From Bacteroides sp. (GTDB taxonomy: Bacteria; Bacteroidota; Bacteroidia; Bacteroidales; Bacteroidaceae), in NCBI GenBank assembly GCA_017472925.1, contig JAFUNS010000032.1:1-64000 (forward strand): a DNA stretch of 64,000 nt, in the 5' to 3' direction. The translations under genes were made by a program, and so were the position numbers. Below are positions 8,845 through 17,578 of the stretch, piece by piece (positions within the stretch are counted from its first letter, which is position 1; each line of letters starts with the position of its first letter). Below the pieces are notes generated by a model. That model was not told the origin of the DNA, ran no database searches, and saw only the letters and a program-made list of their open reading frames with translations.

Positions 8845-10362
8845 TTATCCAAAGAAACCTATTGAGCCAAGCAATACTAACATGCCATAACCCAATACCA
8901 AGCCAATGACACCCATAATCAAACCAGACTTAGCCATGTACTTCTGTTCAATCATACCTGTACCGTGAGCCAATGCATTCGGTGGAGTAGAAATCGGGAG
9001 AATCATTGCTACAGAAGCAGCGATAGCGATACCAATCAACAAACAAGCCACACCACCGATAGGAGCCAATTCGGCAGTCATACTCTTACCCACAACGGCC
9101 AAGATAGGAACCAACAAAGCAGCAGTAGCAGTGTTTGAGATAAAGTTGGACAAAGTATAGCAGATTACACCCGAACCAATCAATACAGCCAATACCGGCC
9201 ATGAGTTGAACGGAATGGCATTAATCAAGTTAGCAGCCAAGCCTGTTTCGTTCAAAGCCACACCGAGGGCAAAACCACCGGCAACCATCCAAAGAACGGC
9301 CCAGTTGATTTCTTCCAAGTCGCGACGGGTAATCACACCGATACCGGCAAATACAGCTACCGGGAGCAAAGCTACCACGTTAGAATTAACACCTGTTACT
9401 TTATCTGTTACCCACAACAATACAGTTACTGCAAAAGTGATGTAAACGATGATAGACCGCCAGTCCTTCTTTGCTTCACCTTCAATCTTCAATTCAATAG
9501 TCTTTTGTTTAAATGGGAACAACTTTAATAAAAGCATCCAACCAATAACAAGAATAATGATAGTGAACGGCAACATGAACATCATCCATTCACCGAAACC
9601 AAGATTCATGTTCAAGCCTTCAGGATCGTTCAAATACTTCAAGGCAATAGCATTCGGAGGAGTACCGATAGGAGTACCTAAACCACCCACGTTAGCACCG
9701 ATAGGAATAGCCATAGCCAAAGCAATCTTACCCTTACCATCGGCAGGAAGAGCCTTCAACACCGGAGTCAAGAAGGTAAGCATCATCGCAGCAGTAGCGG
9801 TGTTACTCAAGAACATAGAGAAGATACCTGTTACCAAAACAAAACCTAACAACACATACTTGGATTGAGTTCCGAAAGGTTTCAACATCACCTTAGCCAA
9901 AGCCGAGTCCATACCGGTCTTGGTAGCTGCAATTGCCAAGATAAAACCACCCAAGAACAACATGATGATAGGATCGGCAAAACAGTACACGATAGATTTG
10001 TACTTGATTAGCTTACCCAATTGTTCAGCATCATAACCTTCGCGGAACAACCACAAAGCACTGTCCGAAGCGGTAAAAAGCAACACAACCATAACAATAA
10101 CCGAAGTTACCCAAGCAGGTACAGCTTCGAAAATCCACATCAAGGTAGCAAATGCGAATACGGCAATGACACGTTGTTCTACATAAGTCAAACCTTCAAT
10201 ACCGAAAGTATCTGTAGGAAGTAACCACAAAAGCAATGAAACACCTACAGCTACCAAAATTTTGATAGTCTTTGAAAGAGTCTGATCATCGGCCAAACGT
10301 CTTTCTTTTCTTTTTCTTTGGTACTCTTCTACCAAATGAAATCCAGGGAAAATTTTAAACAT
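8845..10362 (-). CDS. DASS-family (SLC13) sodium:dicarboxylate symporter
   Basis: Inner-membrane transporter of 505 residues from the divalent anion:Na+ symporter family, which moves succinate, malate, fumarate, citrate or sulfate. The family hallmarks occur twice, as expected from the inverted-repeat fold. SNTATAAMMLTFL and GTPPNAIALKYL lie in the first half; SNTATAALLVPIL and STPPNALAHGTG in the second. A cytosolic N-terminal basic stretch (about residues 14-22) precedes the first helix. For a succinate-producing Bacteroidales, C4-dicarboxylate exchange is plausible, but the substrate is not decided by sequence. It is divergently oriented to topB with its own promoter. Confidence 0.92.
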   Translation of the reverse strand: MFKIFPGFHLVEEYQRKRKERRLADDQTLSKTIKILVAVGVSLLLWLLPTDTFGIEGLTYVEQRVIAVFAFATLMWIFEAVPAWVTSVIVMVVLLFTASDSALWLFREGYDAEQLGKLIKYKSIVYCFADPIIMLFLGGFILAIAATKTGMDSALAKVMLKPFGTQSKYVLLGFVLVTGIFSMFLSNTATAAMMLTFLTPVLKALPADGKGKIALAMAIPIGANVGGLGTPIGTPPNAIALKYLNDPEGLNMNLGFGEWMMFMLPFTIIILVIGWMLLLKLFPFKQKTIELKIEGEAKKDWRSIIVYITFAVTVLLWVTDKVTGVNSNVVALLPVAVFAGIGVITRRDLEEINWAVLWMVAGGFALGVALNETGLAANLINAIPFNSWPVLAVLIGSGVICYTLSNFISNTATAALLVPILAVVGKSMTAELAPIGGVACLLIGIAIAASVAMILPISTPPNALAHGTGMIEQKYMAKSGLIMGVIGLVLGYGMLVLLGSIGFFG

Positions 10363-10398
10363 AATATCTATTTTTTATAATATTTCCACAAAACGCTG

Positions 10399-10406
10399 CA
10401 AAGGTA
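10399..10406 (-). promoter_or_regulatory. -7 box (TACCTTTG) for the DASS transporter
   Basis: On the minus strand TACCTTTG lies 36 bases upstream of the start codon at 10362, a normal distance. No clear -33 TTG is seen. Confidence 0.6.
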
Positions 10407-10543
10407 CGCTTTTAAATCGGTAAAAAATAGCCTTTTGGACAAAATATTTAGGTGCAAATTCAATTCTTCTCTTTTCAGAGTTATCAATCTGGCAGATTCT
10501 ATACTTACCATCGGAAAGGTACCAACTATTTCCTTTTTTTTCT

Positions 10544-10551
10544 TACCTTTG
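10544..10551 (+). promoter_or_regulatory. -7 box (TACCTTTG) for topB
   Basis: TACCTTTG sits 27 bases before the topB ATG at 10579, behind a T-rich stretch. Confidence 0.65.
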
Positions 10552-10578
10552 TACCCCGATAATCGAAAATAAACATAT

Positions 10579-12744
10579 ATGATAGTTTGTATTGCCGAAA
10601 AGCCCTCCGTAGCACGTGACATTGCCCATGTATTGGGAGCCAACACCTCGCGTGACGGGTATATGGAAGGAAACGGATATCAGGTAACCTGGACATTCGG
10701 ACATCTTTGCACCTTAAAGGAACCGCATGATTATACCCCTTCATGGAAAGCCTGGAGTCTGTCCAGTCTACCCATGATTCCTCCCCGCTTCGGTATCAAA
10801 CTCATCGAAAGGGACCAAGGCATCGAGAAGCAGTTCAAGGTTATCGAGAAACTGATGCAGGCCGCAGACGAGATTATCAATTGCGGGGATGCCGGCCAAG
10901 AAGGGGAACTCATCCAACGATGGGTAATGCAGAAGGCAGGAGCCAAATGTCCCGTTAAGCGTTTATGGATTTCCTCGCTTACAGAAGAATCTATACGAGA
11001 AGGCTTCAAGAGCCTGAAAGAGCAAAAAGAATACCAACCTCTTTACGAAGCAGGGTTGAGTCGCGCCATTGGCGACTGGTTGCTTGGCATGAATGCCACC
11101 CGTCTTTATACATTGAAATATGGACAAAACCGTCAGGTACTTTCCATCGGACGGGTACAAACCCCTACCCTGGCCTTGATAGTAAACCGTCAGCACGAGA
11201 TAGAGAACTTCGAGCCCAAACAATATTGGGTACTTTCTACCCTTTATCGGGATACTACTTTCAATGCCATCTTGAAACGAAGTGAAGAAGACTTGATGGC
11301 CGACATTGAGAAACAAAAGGAAAAGGCCGAAAAAGCCGGACAGCCTTTTGATGTGGCAGAAGCACTCCAGAAAGCAGAAGCCAACAATCCGGGCATCGAG
11401 CCCATTGCCAACGAGGCACAAGGAATGGCCTTGCTCGAACAAATCAAGCAAGCCCCCTTTATCATCACTTCCATTACCAAGAAAGAAGGGAAAGAAGCGC
11501 CACCCCGATTGTTCGACCTTACCTCCCTGCAAGTGGAGTGTAACAAAAAGTTCGGTTATTCGGCCGATGAAACCTTGCGCTTGATCCAATCGCTTTACGA
11601 AAAGAAGATTACCACCTACCCTCGTGTAGATACCACCTTCTTGAGCGATGACATCTACCCGAAATGTCCCGGCATATTGGCAGGTATCAAGCCTTATGAA
11701 GCATGGACGACGCCACTTGCCGGTACCAAGCTGAACAAATCGAAGAAGGTGTTCGACAATTCGAAGGTAACCGACCACCATGCCATCATCCCTACGGGAC
11801 AAAATCCCGTGAACCTGACGGACATGGAGAAACGTGTGTTTGATTTGGTGGCACGCCGATTCATCGCGGTATTCTATCCCGATTGCAAATTCTCCACCAC
11901 AACGGTCATTGGTGAAGCCGATGGCATTGAATTCAAGACCACCGGCAAACAGATATTGGAACCTGGGTGGAAAGTTATCTTTGCCAAGCCTCAAACCAAC
12001 TTGCCCACCGGCATGAACGATGCTGAGGGCGAAAACAAAGAGGAAGAAGAAAGAACACTCCCCACTTTCCAGAAAGGAGAAAGCGGTCCTCACGAGCCTA
12101 AATTGGACGAAAAGTGGACACAACCTCCCCGCCCCTATACCGAAGCTACGCTACTCCGCGCCATGGAAACGGCCGGAAAGTTCGTGGATAATGATGAATT
12201 GCGCGATGCCATGAAGGACAATGGTATAGGACGCCCATCTACCCGTGCAGCTATCATCGAGACTTTGTTCAAACGGCACTATATCCGTAAGGAACGAAAG
12301 AACCTGATAGCTACCCCAACAGGTATAGAACTCATCGGGTTGATTCACGAAGAACTCTTGAAATCGGCCGAGCTGACTGGTATCTGGGAAAAGAAATTGC
12401 GCGAGATAGAACGTAAAACGTACAACGCATCGACCTTTCTCGACGAATTAAAACAGATGGTGAACGAGGTTGTGCATAGTGTACTGAGCGACAACACCAA
12501 CCGACGAGTAACCGTTGTAGCAGATACACCTAAAGAATCTACTTCAAAAGAAGTCAAGAAGAAGCGTGCATCTGCCTCCCGAAAGCCGAAAACGGAAACC
12601 GCCAAAGAACAACCGTTGAAGATAGACGATAGCATGTTGGGCAAAGCCTGTCCGCTTTGTGGAAAAGGCATTATCATCAAAGGGAAAACCGCCTATGGTT
12701 GCTCGGATTGGAAGAACGGATGTACCTTCAGACAAGGGTTCTGA
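10579..12744 (+). CDS. topB: DNA topoisomerase III (type IA)
   Basis: ATP-independent topoisomerase of 721 residues that passes single strands and decatenates DNA. The TOPRIM start (MIVCIAEKPSVARDIA, with the conserved Glu at residue 7) and the acidic motif DAGQEGE (104-110) bind Mg2+. The catalytic tyrosine is Y347 in TTYPRVDT. An extended low-complexity linker (KKKRASASRKPKTETAKE) leads to a C-terminal zinc-finger-like module beginning CPLCGKG and ending GCTFRQGF. The shorter insert is typical of TopB rather than TopA. The last 17 bases overlap tail-to-tail with the rsmF-like gene. Topoisomerase III genes also occur on mobile elements, but nothing mobile adjoins this one. Confidence 0.95.
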   Translation: MIVCIAEKPSVARDIAHVLGANTSRDGYMEGNGYQVTWTFGHLCTLKEPHDYTPSWKAWSLSSLPMIPPRFGIKLIERDQGIEKQFKVIEKLMQAADEIINCGDAGQEGELIQRWVMQKAGAKCPVKRLWISSLTEESIREGFKSLKEQKEYQPLYEAGLSRAIGDWLLGMNATRLYTLKYGQNRQVLSIGRVQTPTLALIVNRQHEIENFEPKQYWVLSTLYRDTTFNAILKRSEEDLMADIEKQKEKAEKAGQPFDVAEALQKAEANNPGIEPIANEAQGMALLEQIKQAPFIITSITKKEGKEAPPRLFDLTSLQVECNKKFGYSADETLRLIQSLYEKKITTYPRVDTTFLSDDIYPKCPGILAGIKPYEAWTTPLAGTKLNKSKKVFDNSKVTDHHAIIPTGQNPVNLTDMEKRVFDLVARRFIAVFYPDCKFSTTTVIGEADGIEFKTTGKQILEPGWKVIFAKPQTNLPTGMNDAEGENKEEEERTLPTFQKGESGPHEPKLDEKWTQPPRPYTEATLLRAMETAGKFVDNDELRDAMKDNGIGRPSTRAAIIETLFKRHYIRKERKNLIATPTGIELIGLIHEELLKSAELTGIWEKKLREIERKTYNASTFLDELKQMVNEVVHSVLSDNTNRRVTVVADTPKESTSKEVKKKRASASRKPKTETAKEQPLKIDDSMLGKACPLCGKGIIIKGKTAYGCSDWKNGCTFRQGF

Positions 12745-14161
12745 TTTCTTCCGGCAAATAACCGCTACGGATACGCCATTCTTGGGGATAGAGATTATTC
12801 GCCCGATTGCCGATGTTCTTAACAAAGCCCAAAGGCACTTGCTTGTAGGTCACCAAGACGTAACCACGAGGCACGGAAGCATCGAGCACCAGTCCTTCTT
12901 TCCGGAGATAGGCGATAGCTTGCTCGTAAGATAATTCCGCTTGTGGAAAAGCATCTTCTTTCCTTGCCATACTCATAGCCAATGAATGATGAGGGATAAA
13001 GTCCTTTCCTTTCACCTCACCCAACGTTATGCCCGAATGGATAACCTTGAGCTGTTCTTGCAACAAGGTATGGACAGAAGCATGTTTCTGAGGGAAAGCA
13101 ACGGCTATAGCATCTTTCATTTCCACCTGATAGTCTTCGTATCCTACCAACCAACCTTTCACTTCTTTGGGGACAGATAAGGGTTGCGGACGCCCTTTCG
13201 TATCTTTCCCTTTTTTAGTCTTACGAGTTTTGCTTCGTAAAACGGCGTTTTCTTCCTCGTAAAACGACGGTTTGTCATCCGTAAAACGACGTTTTCTTAA
13301 AACCGCCAAGAAGAGTCCTTCGCCTTTGGTGCGATGGGGCAGGAAACGATACACCGGGAAGTCAGCACCAATCAGGTTTCCGGTAATTCCCCAAGCATCG
13401 TCAACGGGCACTTCCAATATGTCCGCGCCCAGTTCTTTGGCTATCCATGCCACATTGTCCTCGTTCTCTTCGCGATTGAAAGTGCAAGTGCTATAAATCA
13501 ACAAGCCACCGGGCTTCAAGGTGGGCCAAATATCATTCAAGATTCTACGTTGCCTTTGCCAACAAACATCTACATTGTCTACACTCCATTCTTCGATGGC
13601 CACTTCGTCCTTGCGGAACATTCCCTCGCCCGAGCAAGGTACATCGGTAAGGATTACATCAAACAAGGGAGGGAGTTCGGTAAAGTCGGCCGGGTCGTTA
13701 TTGGTTACAATTACATCGGGATACCCCCACTTGATGAGGTTTTCGGCCAAGATTTGCGAACGGTTACGCATCACTTCGTTGGCCACCAACATACTTCCTT
13801 CGGGGAGTACACTACGCGAGAGGGTGGACTTCCCCCCAGGAGCCGCACAAAGGTCGAGCATCACCACCGGTTCCTTTACATAGGCTTGAAGCACCTGTTC
13901 TACGAACATCGAGGAAGCTTCTTGTACATAATAACATCCGGCATGAAAGAGGGGGTCGAACGTAAAGGTAGGTCGATGGTTCAGATACAAGCCCGATGGT
14001 GCCCAAGGGATAGATGTTCCTTCTATGGGATACGAACATTTCTTGGGATTAGGGCGTATGCTTACGGGCACTTCCCGTTGAAGTGCTTCTTCGAATTTCG
14101 GATATTGCTCATCGCCCAAAAGTTGGCGGGTTCTTGCTATAAATGATTGCGGTAAGTTCAT
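12728..14161 (-). CDS. RsmF-like 16S rRNA (cytosine-5) methyltransferase
   Basis: NOL1/NOP2/Sun-family RNA m5C methylase of 477 residues. The SAM-binding motif is LCAAPGGKSTL; the two catalytic-site cysteines are in DVPCSGEGMFR (motif IV) and YSTCTFNREEN (motif VI). A C-terminal PUA/RsmF-type domain (ending QEWRIRSGYLPEEIRTLV) favours RsmF over RsmB, since the RsmB N-terminal NusB-like domain is absent. The open frame includes a GTG at 14167, but that lies in the promoter box; the ATG at 14161 is preferred and would give an almost leaderless transcript. A basic linker (about residues 295-320) is encoded by DNA carrying three CGTAAAACGnCG repeats. Confidence 0.9.
   Translation of the reverse strand: MNLPQSFIARTRQLLGDEQYPKFEEALQREVPVSIRPNPKKCSYPIEGTSIPWAPSGLYLNHRPTFTFDPLFHAGCYYVQEASSMFVEQVLQAYVKEPVVMLDLCAAPGGKSTLSRSVLPEGSMLVANEVMRNRSQILAENLIKWGYPDVIVTNNDPADFTELPPLFDVILTDVPCSGEGMFRKDEVAIEEWSVDNVDVCWQRQRRILNDIWPTLKPGGLLIYSTCTFNREENEDNVAWIAKELGADILEVPVDDAWGITGNLIGADFPVYRFLPHRTKGEGLFLAVLRKRRFTDDKPSFYEEENAVLRSKTRKTKKGKDTKGRPQPLSVPKEVKGWLVGYEDYQVEMKDAIAVAFPQKHASVHTLLQEQLKVIHSGITLGEVKGKDFIPHHSLAMSMARKEDAFPQAELSYEQAIAYLRKEGLVLDASVPRGYVLVTYKQVPLGFVKNIGNRANNLYPQEWRIRSGYLPEEIRTLV
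13236..13296. repeat. AAAACGnCGTTTT-type short repeats inside the rsmF-like gene
   Basis: Three copies of CGTAAAACGRCG(TTTTC/GTTT) begin at 13236, 13258 and 13280, within the part of the gene that encodes the basic linker. Related AAAACGTCGTTTT dyads occur in the intergenic region near 40.78 kb. Confidence 0.6.
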
Positions 14162-14166
14162 GAACA

Positions 14167-14174
14167 CAAATATA
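14167..14174 (-). promoter_or_regulatory. -7 box (TATATTTG) for the rsmF-like gene
   Basis: TATATTTG on the minus strand predicts a transcript start at about 14160, at or within one base of the ATG at 14161. This would be a leaderless mRNA. Confidence 0.45.
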
Positions 14175-14290
14175 AGACAAAAAATAGGAAGTTTTTTGGG
14201 AAAATCTAAAAAATATTTCGTCTATTTGCAACCAAAAGCAATTATGCTTCCGTCTAATGCATAGAAAACAATATAAATAAGTATATAATC

Positions 14291-14845
14291 ATGAAACATT
14301 TAGCTTTAACCGCAATCGCCCTTATGGCAAATACTTTACCCGGCATGGCTGGTCATCTTCGTTTTGGCGAGCTTGACCACAACCATATTGCAGCCTTATC
14401 CATCATCATGGTATTTGGGTTGCCTGTCTTCATTGTAGCCATTCTTCTATATTTCAGCTACAAGAATAAACAAGCCAAATACAAGTTGGCTTCCGAAGCA
14501 CTGGCCGCCGGTAAAGAAGTACCCGAAAACTTGTTCAAGAACAATCCGCAAAAGGAAAACGTCGACGTGCTTCAGAAAGGTATCAAGAATGTATTCTTAG
14601 GCATCGGACTTGGAGTATTCCTTTGGGTATTGACCGAAGAAAGAGGAATTGCTGCTATCGGCTTTTTGATATTCTGTATTGGGATGGGACAAGTTGTTAT
14701 CGCATATGTTACACGTGAACGAACTCCCGATATCAAATCTCCAAACAAACCTTTCATCCAAATGCATGAAGACAAGGATGGTAGCCGACACATCAAGGTG
14801 GGCAGCATAGAAATGAAGAGGGAGAAGAACGACGGAAACGAATAA
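14291..14845 (+). CDS. DUF6249-like membrane protein upstream of ECF sigma factor
   Basis: A 184-residue membrane protein with a putative signal/anchor (KHLALTAIALMANTLPGMAG), a helix around residues 35-57 (AALSIIMVFGLPVFIVAIL) and a pair around 98-140 (KNVFLGIGLGVFLWVL, IGFLIFCIGMGQVVIAYV). The tail is charged and cytosolic. It looks like the DUF6249 family often found next to ECF sigma factors in Bacteroidetes; that name is given from memory of the pattern. It heads a compact operon: 3 bases to the sigma factor, then a DUF5056-like gene, thyA and folA. It may sense or transmit an envelope signal to the sigma factor. Confidence 0.65.
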   Translation: MKHLALTAIALMANTLPGMAGHLRFGELDHNHIAALSIIMVFGLPVFIVAILLYFSYKNKQAKYKLASEALAAGKEVPENLFKNNPQKENVDVLQKGIKNVFLGIGLGVFLWVLTEERGIAAIGFLIFCIGMGQVVIAYVTRERTPDIKSPNKPFIQMHEDKDGSRHIKVGSIEMKREKNDGNE

Positions 14846-14848
14846 GCA

Positions 14849-15388
14849 ATGAGCCAACTCAACGACATAGCGTTGGTAGCACAAGTTGTCGTACTTGGCA
14901 ACAAACGGGCCTTCGATACATTAGTCAAAAAGTATCAATCGCCCGTCAGGCGCTTTTTCCTTCATCAGACATTAGGCGATGCGGAACTGAGCGACGACTT
15001 GGCACAAGAAACATTCATCAAAGCTTATACGCATTTGGCATCGTTTAAAAATCTCTCAAACTTCAGTACTTGGTTGTTTAGAATTGCATATAATATTTTT
15101 TATGACTATATTCGCAACCGAAAAGAAACCTCCGGGTTAGAAGATTGGGAAGTGGATGCCACTTATCAAACGGAGCAAAGACGTATAGGAGAAGAGATGG
15201 ATATCTATCGGGGCTTGTCCATATTGAAGGAAGCCGAGCGGACTTGCATCACCCTCCGTTATATGGAAGACTTGTCGGTTGATAAGATTGCAAACATAAC
15301 GGGAATGCCTTCGGGCACCGTCAAATCGCACTTGTCGAGAGGAAAAGAAAAACTTGCCAACTTCTTAAAACAAAATGGTTATGAATAG
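14849..15388 (+). CDS. ECF-type RNA polymerase sigma factor
   Basis: A 179-residue sigma-70 family factor with only regions 2 and 4. Region 2 (about residues 20-90) contains the RNAP-binding and -10 recognition stretch DLAQETFIKAYTHLASF and TWLFRIAYNIFYDYIR. Region 4 (about 125-175) has the helix-turn-helix LRYMEDLSVDKIANITGMPS followed by GTVKSHLSRGKEKL. No FecR-like anti-sigma gene follows. Instead it is sandwiched between two small membrane proteins, which are the candidate regulators. The next coding region overlaps its 3' end, implying translational coupling. Confidence 0.92.
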   Translation: MSQLNDIALVAQVVVLGNKRAFDTLVKKYQSPVRRFFLHQTLGDAELSDDLAQETFIKAYTHLASFKNLSNFSTWLFRIAYNIFYDYIRNRKETSGLEDWEVDATYQTEQRRIGEEMDIYRGLSILKEAERTCITLRYMEDLSVDKIANITGMPSGTVKSHLSRGKEKLANFLKQNGYE

Positions 15389-15707
15389 AAATGATGAACA
15401 ACTGATCAGCAGCTTCATGAAAGCCAACAAACAAGAGTTGGCCGACAATGGCTTTTCACGCCGAGTGATGCGCAAGCTACCGGTATCTGCCAAAGTATGG
15501 TCGGATATACTTACGGCGGTATGCGTGATACTTATCTGCATATTGTTGGTTGTGTTCGACGGATTCAATGTCATCTTCCAATCCATCCGCGAGGTTATTC
15601 AAAACCAATCCATGGAAATAATGAACAGCAATCTCCAAACATTGCTCGTGGCATTTGCCACCCTCTCATTCCTTTGCATACGGAGTGTATGGACAATCAA
15701 GGAGTAA
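15381..15707 (+). CDS. DUF5056-like small membrane protein, putative anti-sigma partner
   Basis: A 108-residue protein whose start overlaps the last 8 bases of the sigma-factor gene; an in-frame ATG at 15375 is an alternative. The N-terminal cytosolic part (SSFMKANKQELADNGFSRRV) resembles the short zinc-less anti-sigma-like segments of DUF5056 proteins. Two membrane helices follow at about residues 38-62 and 84-102. Placement directly after an ECF sigma gene suggests it anchors or inhibits the factor, but no functional motif proves this. Confidence 0.65.
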   Translation: MNRNDEQLISSFMKANKQELADNGFSRRVMRKLPVSAKVWSDILTAVCVILICILLVVFDGFNVIFQSIREVIQNQSMEIMNSNLQTLLVAFATLSFLCIRSVWTIKE

Positions 15708-15726
15708 CCATTAAAATAGTCGATTC

Positions 15727-16521
15727 ATGAAACAATACTTAGATTTATTGAACCGCATCCTAACAGAAGGTGTCCGTAAGGAAGACCGTACCGGTACCGG
15801 TACCATCAGCGTATTCGGCCATCAGATGCGTTTTAATTTGGAAGACGGATTTCCACTTCTTACCACCAAGAAACTACACCTCAAATCCATCATTCACGAA
15901 CTGCTATGGTTCTTGAAAGGTGATACCAATGTCAAGTATCTACAGGAAAATGGTGTCCGTATCTGGAATGAGTGGGCCGACGAGAATGGAGATTTAGGTC
16001 ACATCTATGGTTATCAGTGGCGTTCATGGCCCGATTATAACGGAGGACACATCGACCAAATAAGTGAAGTGATTGACCAAATCAAAAACAATCCTGATTC
16101 TCGTCGTATCATTGTCAATGCGTGGAATGTAGCCGATTTGGGCAACATGAACCTTCCTCCTTGCCACATGTTCTTCCAGTTCTATGTAGCCAATGGCAAA
16201 TTAAGCCTTCAAATGTATCAGCGCAGTGCCGATACTTTCTTAGGTGTACCGTTCAATATCGCATCATATGCCCTGTTGCTCATGATGATGGCACAAGTAA
16301 CCGGCTTGAAACCCGGTGAATTCATCCATACAACCGGTGACACTCATTTATACGTAAACCATTTGGAACAAGTACAATTGCAGCTTACCCGTGAGCCACG
16401 TGCATTGCCTAAGATGAAAATCAATCCGGATGTAAAGAGCATCTTCGACTTTAAATACGAAGACTTCGAATTGGTTGATTACGATCCGCACCCACACATT
16501 AAAGGAGTAGTAGCCGTGTAA
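15727..16521 (+). CDS. thyA: Thymidylate synthase
   Basis: Converts dUMP and methylene-tetrahydrofolate to dTMP and dihydrofolate. At 264 residues it has exactly the length of the Escherichia coli enzyme, and the catalytic cysteine falls at residue 146 in [12 protein letters not shown]. Other signatures are the N-terminal [20 protein letters not shown], the substrate-binding [20 protein letters not shown] and the C-terminal folate-contacting [14 protein letters not shown]. folA follows 3 bases later, pairing dihydrofolate production with its reduction. The gene starts only 19 bases after the DUF5056-like gene, so it may be read from the sigma-factor operon. Confidence 0.99.
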   Translation: MKQYLDLLNRILTEGVRKEDRTGTGTISVFGHQMRFNLEDGFPLLTTKKLHLKSIIHELLWFLKGDTNVKYLQENGVRIWNEWADENGDLGHIYGYQWRSWPDYNGGHIDQISEVIDQIKNNPDSRRIIVNAWNVADLGNMNLPPCHMFFQFYVANGKLSLQMYQRSADTFLGVPFNIASYALLLMMMAQVTGLKPGEFIHTTGDTHLYVNHLEQVQLQLTREPRALPKMKINPDVKSIFDFKYEDFELVDYDPHPHIKGVVAV

Positions 16522-16524
16522 GTT

Positions 16525-17016
16525 ATGAAAATAAACATCATTGTAGCTATAGCTATGAACAACGCCATAGGGTTCGAGAACAAACTCCTCTATTGGCTCC
16601 CCAATGACTTGAAACGTTTCAAGGCTTTGACCACCGGACACACCATCATTATGGGTAGAAAAACATTCGAATCCTTCCCTAAGGGTGCCCTTCCTAACCG
16701 TCGCAATGTAGTATTGACACGTCAGGATATCGCTTTTCCTGGTGCCGAAAGATATGGTTCATTGAAAGAGGCCTTGGATAGTTGCAAAGGAGAAGAAGAA
16801 GTATACATCCTCGGAGGTGCAAGTGTATATCAAGAAGCACTTCCATTGGCCGACAAACTTTGCATCACCCTCATTGAAGATACACCTAAGGAAGCCGATG
16901 CATTCTTCCCTGTAATCAACTTGAATGAATGGAAAGAAATAAGTAGAGATGCCCATGTTACTGATGAAAAGCATCTCTACCCTTATACCTTCATTGATTA
17001 CGAACGAATCAAATAA
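16525..17016 (+). CDS. folA: Dihydrofolate reductase
   Basis: NADPH-dependent reduction of dihydrofolate to tetrahydrofolate, 163 residues. The start INIIVAIAMNNAIGFENKLLYW is the classic first strand and Met20-like loop; PNDLKRFKALT contains the catalytic acidic residue, GHTIIMGRKTFESFP the NADPH-binding helix, and VYILGGASVYQEALP the GG motif. It is cotranscribed with thyA. Its stop codon abuts the stop codon of the convergent Lrp-type gene with no base between. Confidence 0.98.
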   Translation: MKINIIVAIAMNNAIGFENKLLYWLPNDLKRFKALTTGHTIIMGRKTFESFPKGALPNRRNVVLTRQDIAFPGAERYGSLKEALDSCKGEEEVYILGGASVYQEALPLADKLCITLIEDTPKEADAFFPVINLNEWKEISRDAHVTDEKHLYPYTFIDYERIK

Positions 17017-17499
17017 TTATTCATCTTCGTCGGATGCCACATCCAGAATTGGCATCTGACGATTGATAGCTTCGTGGAAAGAAATAATCGTTTCTGTTCG
17101 TGCCAAATGCAAAGGCTGTAATTTATCATGAATAATGCTTAACAAATGATGATTGTTCTTCGCATAAATCTTAATGAACATATCGTATTGACCGGTTGTA
17201 TAATGGCATTCTACTACTTCCGGTATGTTTTCCAAAGCCTTAGTCACTTCATCAAACTGTTCCGGATTCTTTAGGAACAAACCCATATAGGCACAAGTTT
17301 CATACCCTATCTTTTCCGGATCAATCACATATTCAGCCCCCTTCAAGATTCCCAAATTAGTAAGTTTCTGTATTCTCTGATGAATAGCTGCCCCTGATAC
17401 ATTACATGCACGGGCAACTTCCAAAAAAGGAATGCGAGCATTAGAAGCAATCAATTTCAAGATTTGCTCATCTAATTTATCAAGTTGATGATATCCCAT
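17017..17499 (-). CDS. Lrp/AsnC-family transcriptional regulator
   Basis: A 160-residue DNA-binding protein, probably dimeric to octameric, that responds to amino acids. The N-terminal winged helix-turn-helix (LDEQILKLIASNARIPFLEV, then ARACNVSGAAIHQRIQKL, about residues 7-50) is followed by the AsnC/RAM effector domain (about 70-150, containing VVECHYTTGQYDMFIKIY). An acidic tail (DVASDEDE) ends the protein. It has its own promoter divergent from the GNAT gene, so autoregulation or control of that neighbour is possible. The ligand is unknown. Confidence 0.93.
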   Translation of the reverse strand: MGYHQLDKLDEQILKLIASNARIPFLEVARACNVSGAAIHQRIQKLTNLGILKGAEYVIDPEKIGYETCAYMGLFLKNPEQFDEVTKALENIPEVVECHYTTGQYDMFIKIYAKNNHHLLSIIHDKLQPLHLARTETIISFHEAINRQMPILDVASDEDE

Positions 17500-17523
17500 A
17501 GTTACGTTTATCTAATTCGAATA

Positions 17524-17531
17524 CAAAGATA
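17524..17531 (-). promoter_or_regulatory. -7 box (TATCTTTG) for the Lrp-type gene
   Basis: TATCTTTG on the minus strand lies 25 bases upstream of the start at 17499. It is back-to-back with the promoter of the GNAT gene, so one bound regulator could affect both. Confidence 0.65.
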
Positions 17532-17552
17532 GGTTTTTACTTTCATAAATAC

Positions 17553-17560
17553 TATCTTTG
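17553..17560 (+). promoter_or_regulatory. -7 box (TATCTTTG) for the GNAT gene
   Basis: It predicts a transcript start near 17567, which rules out the in-frame TTG at 17558 and supports ATG 17579. Confidence 0.65.
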
Positions 17561-17578
17561 CAAGCAAATAAAAATAAT

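Noticed and set aside
10963-12123. 386-codon open frame on the minus strand inside topB
   Set aside because: It lies wholly opposite topB, whose motifs are intact. Its composition follows from complementary codon bias; no domain or promoter supports it.
13334-14146. 270-codon open frame opposite the rsmF-like gene
   Set aside because: The methylase motifs lie on the other strand and no promoter precedes this frame.
14210-14230. Possible -7 box TCTATTTG before the sigma-factor operon
   Set aside because: It lacks the conserved A at position 2 of TAnnTTTG and the transcript start distance is not compelling.
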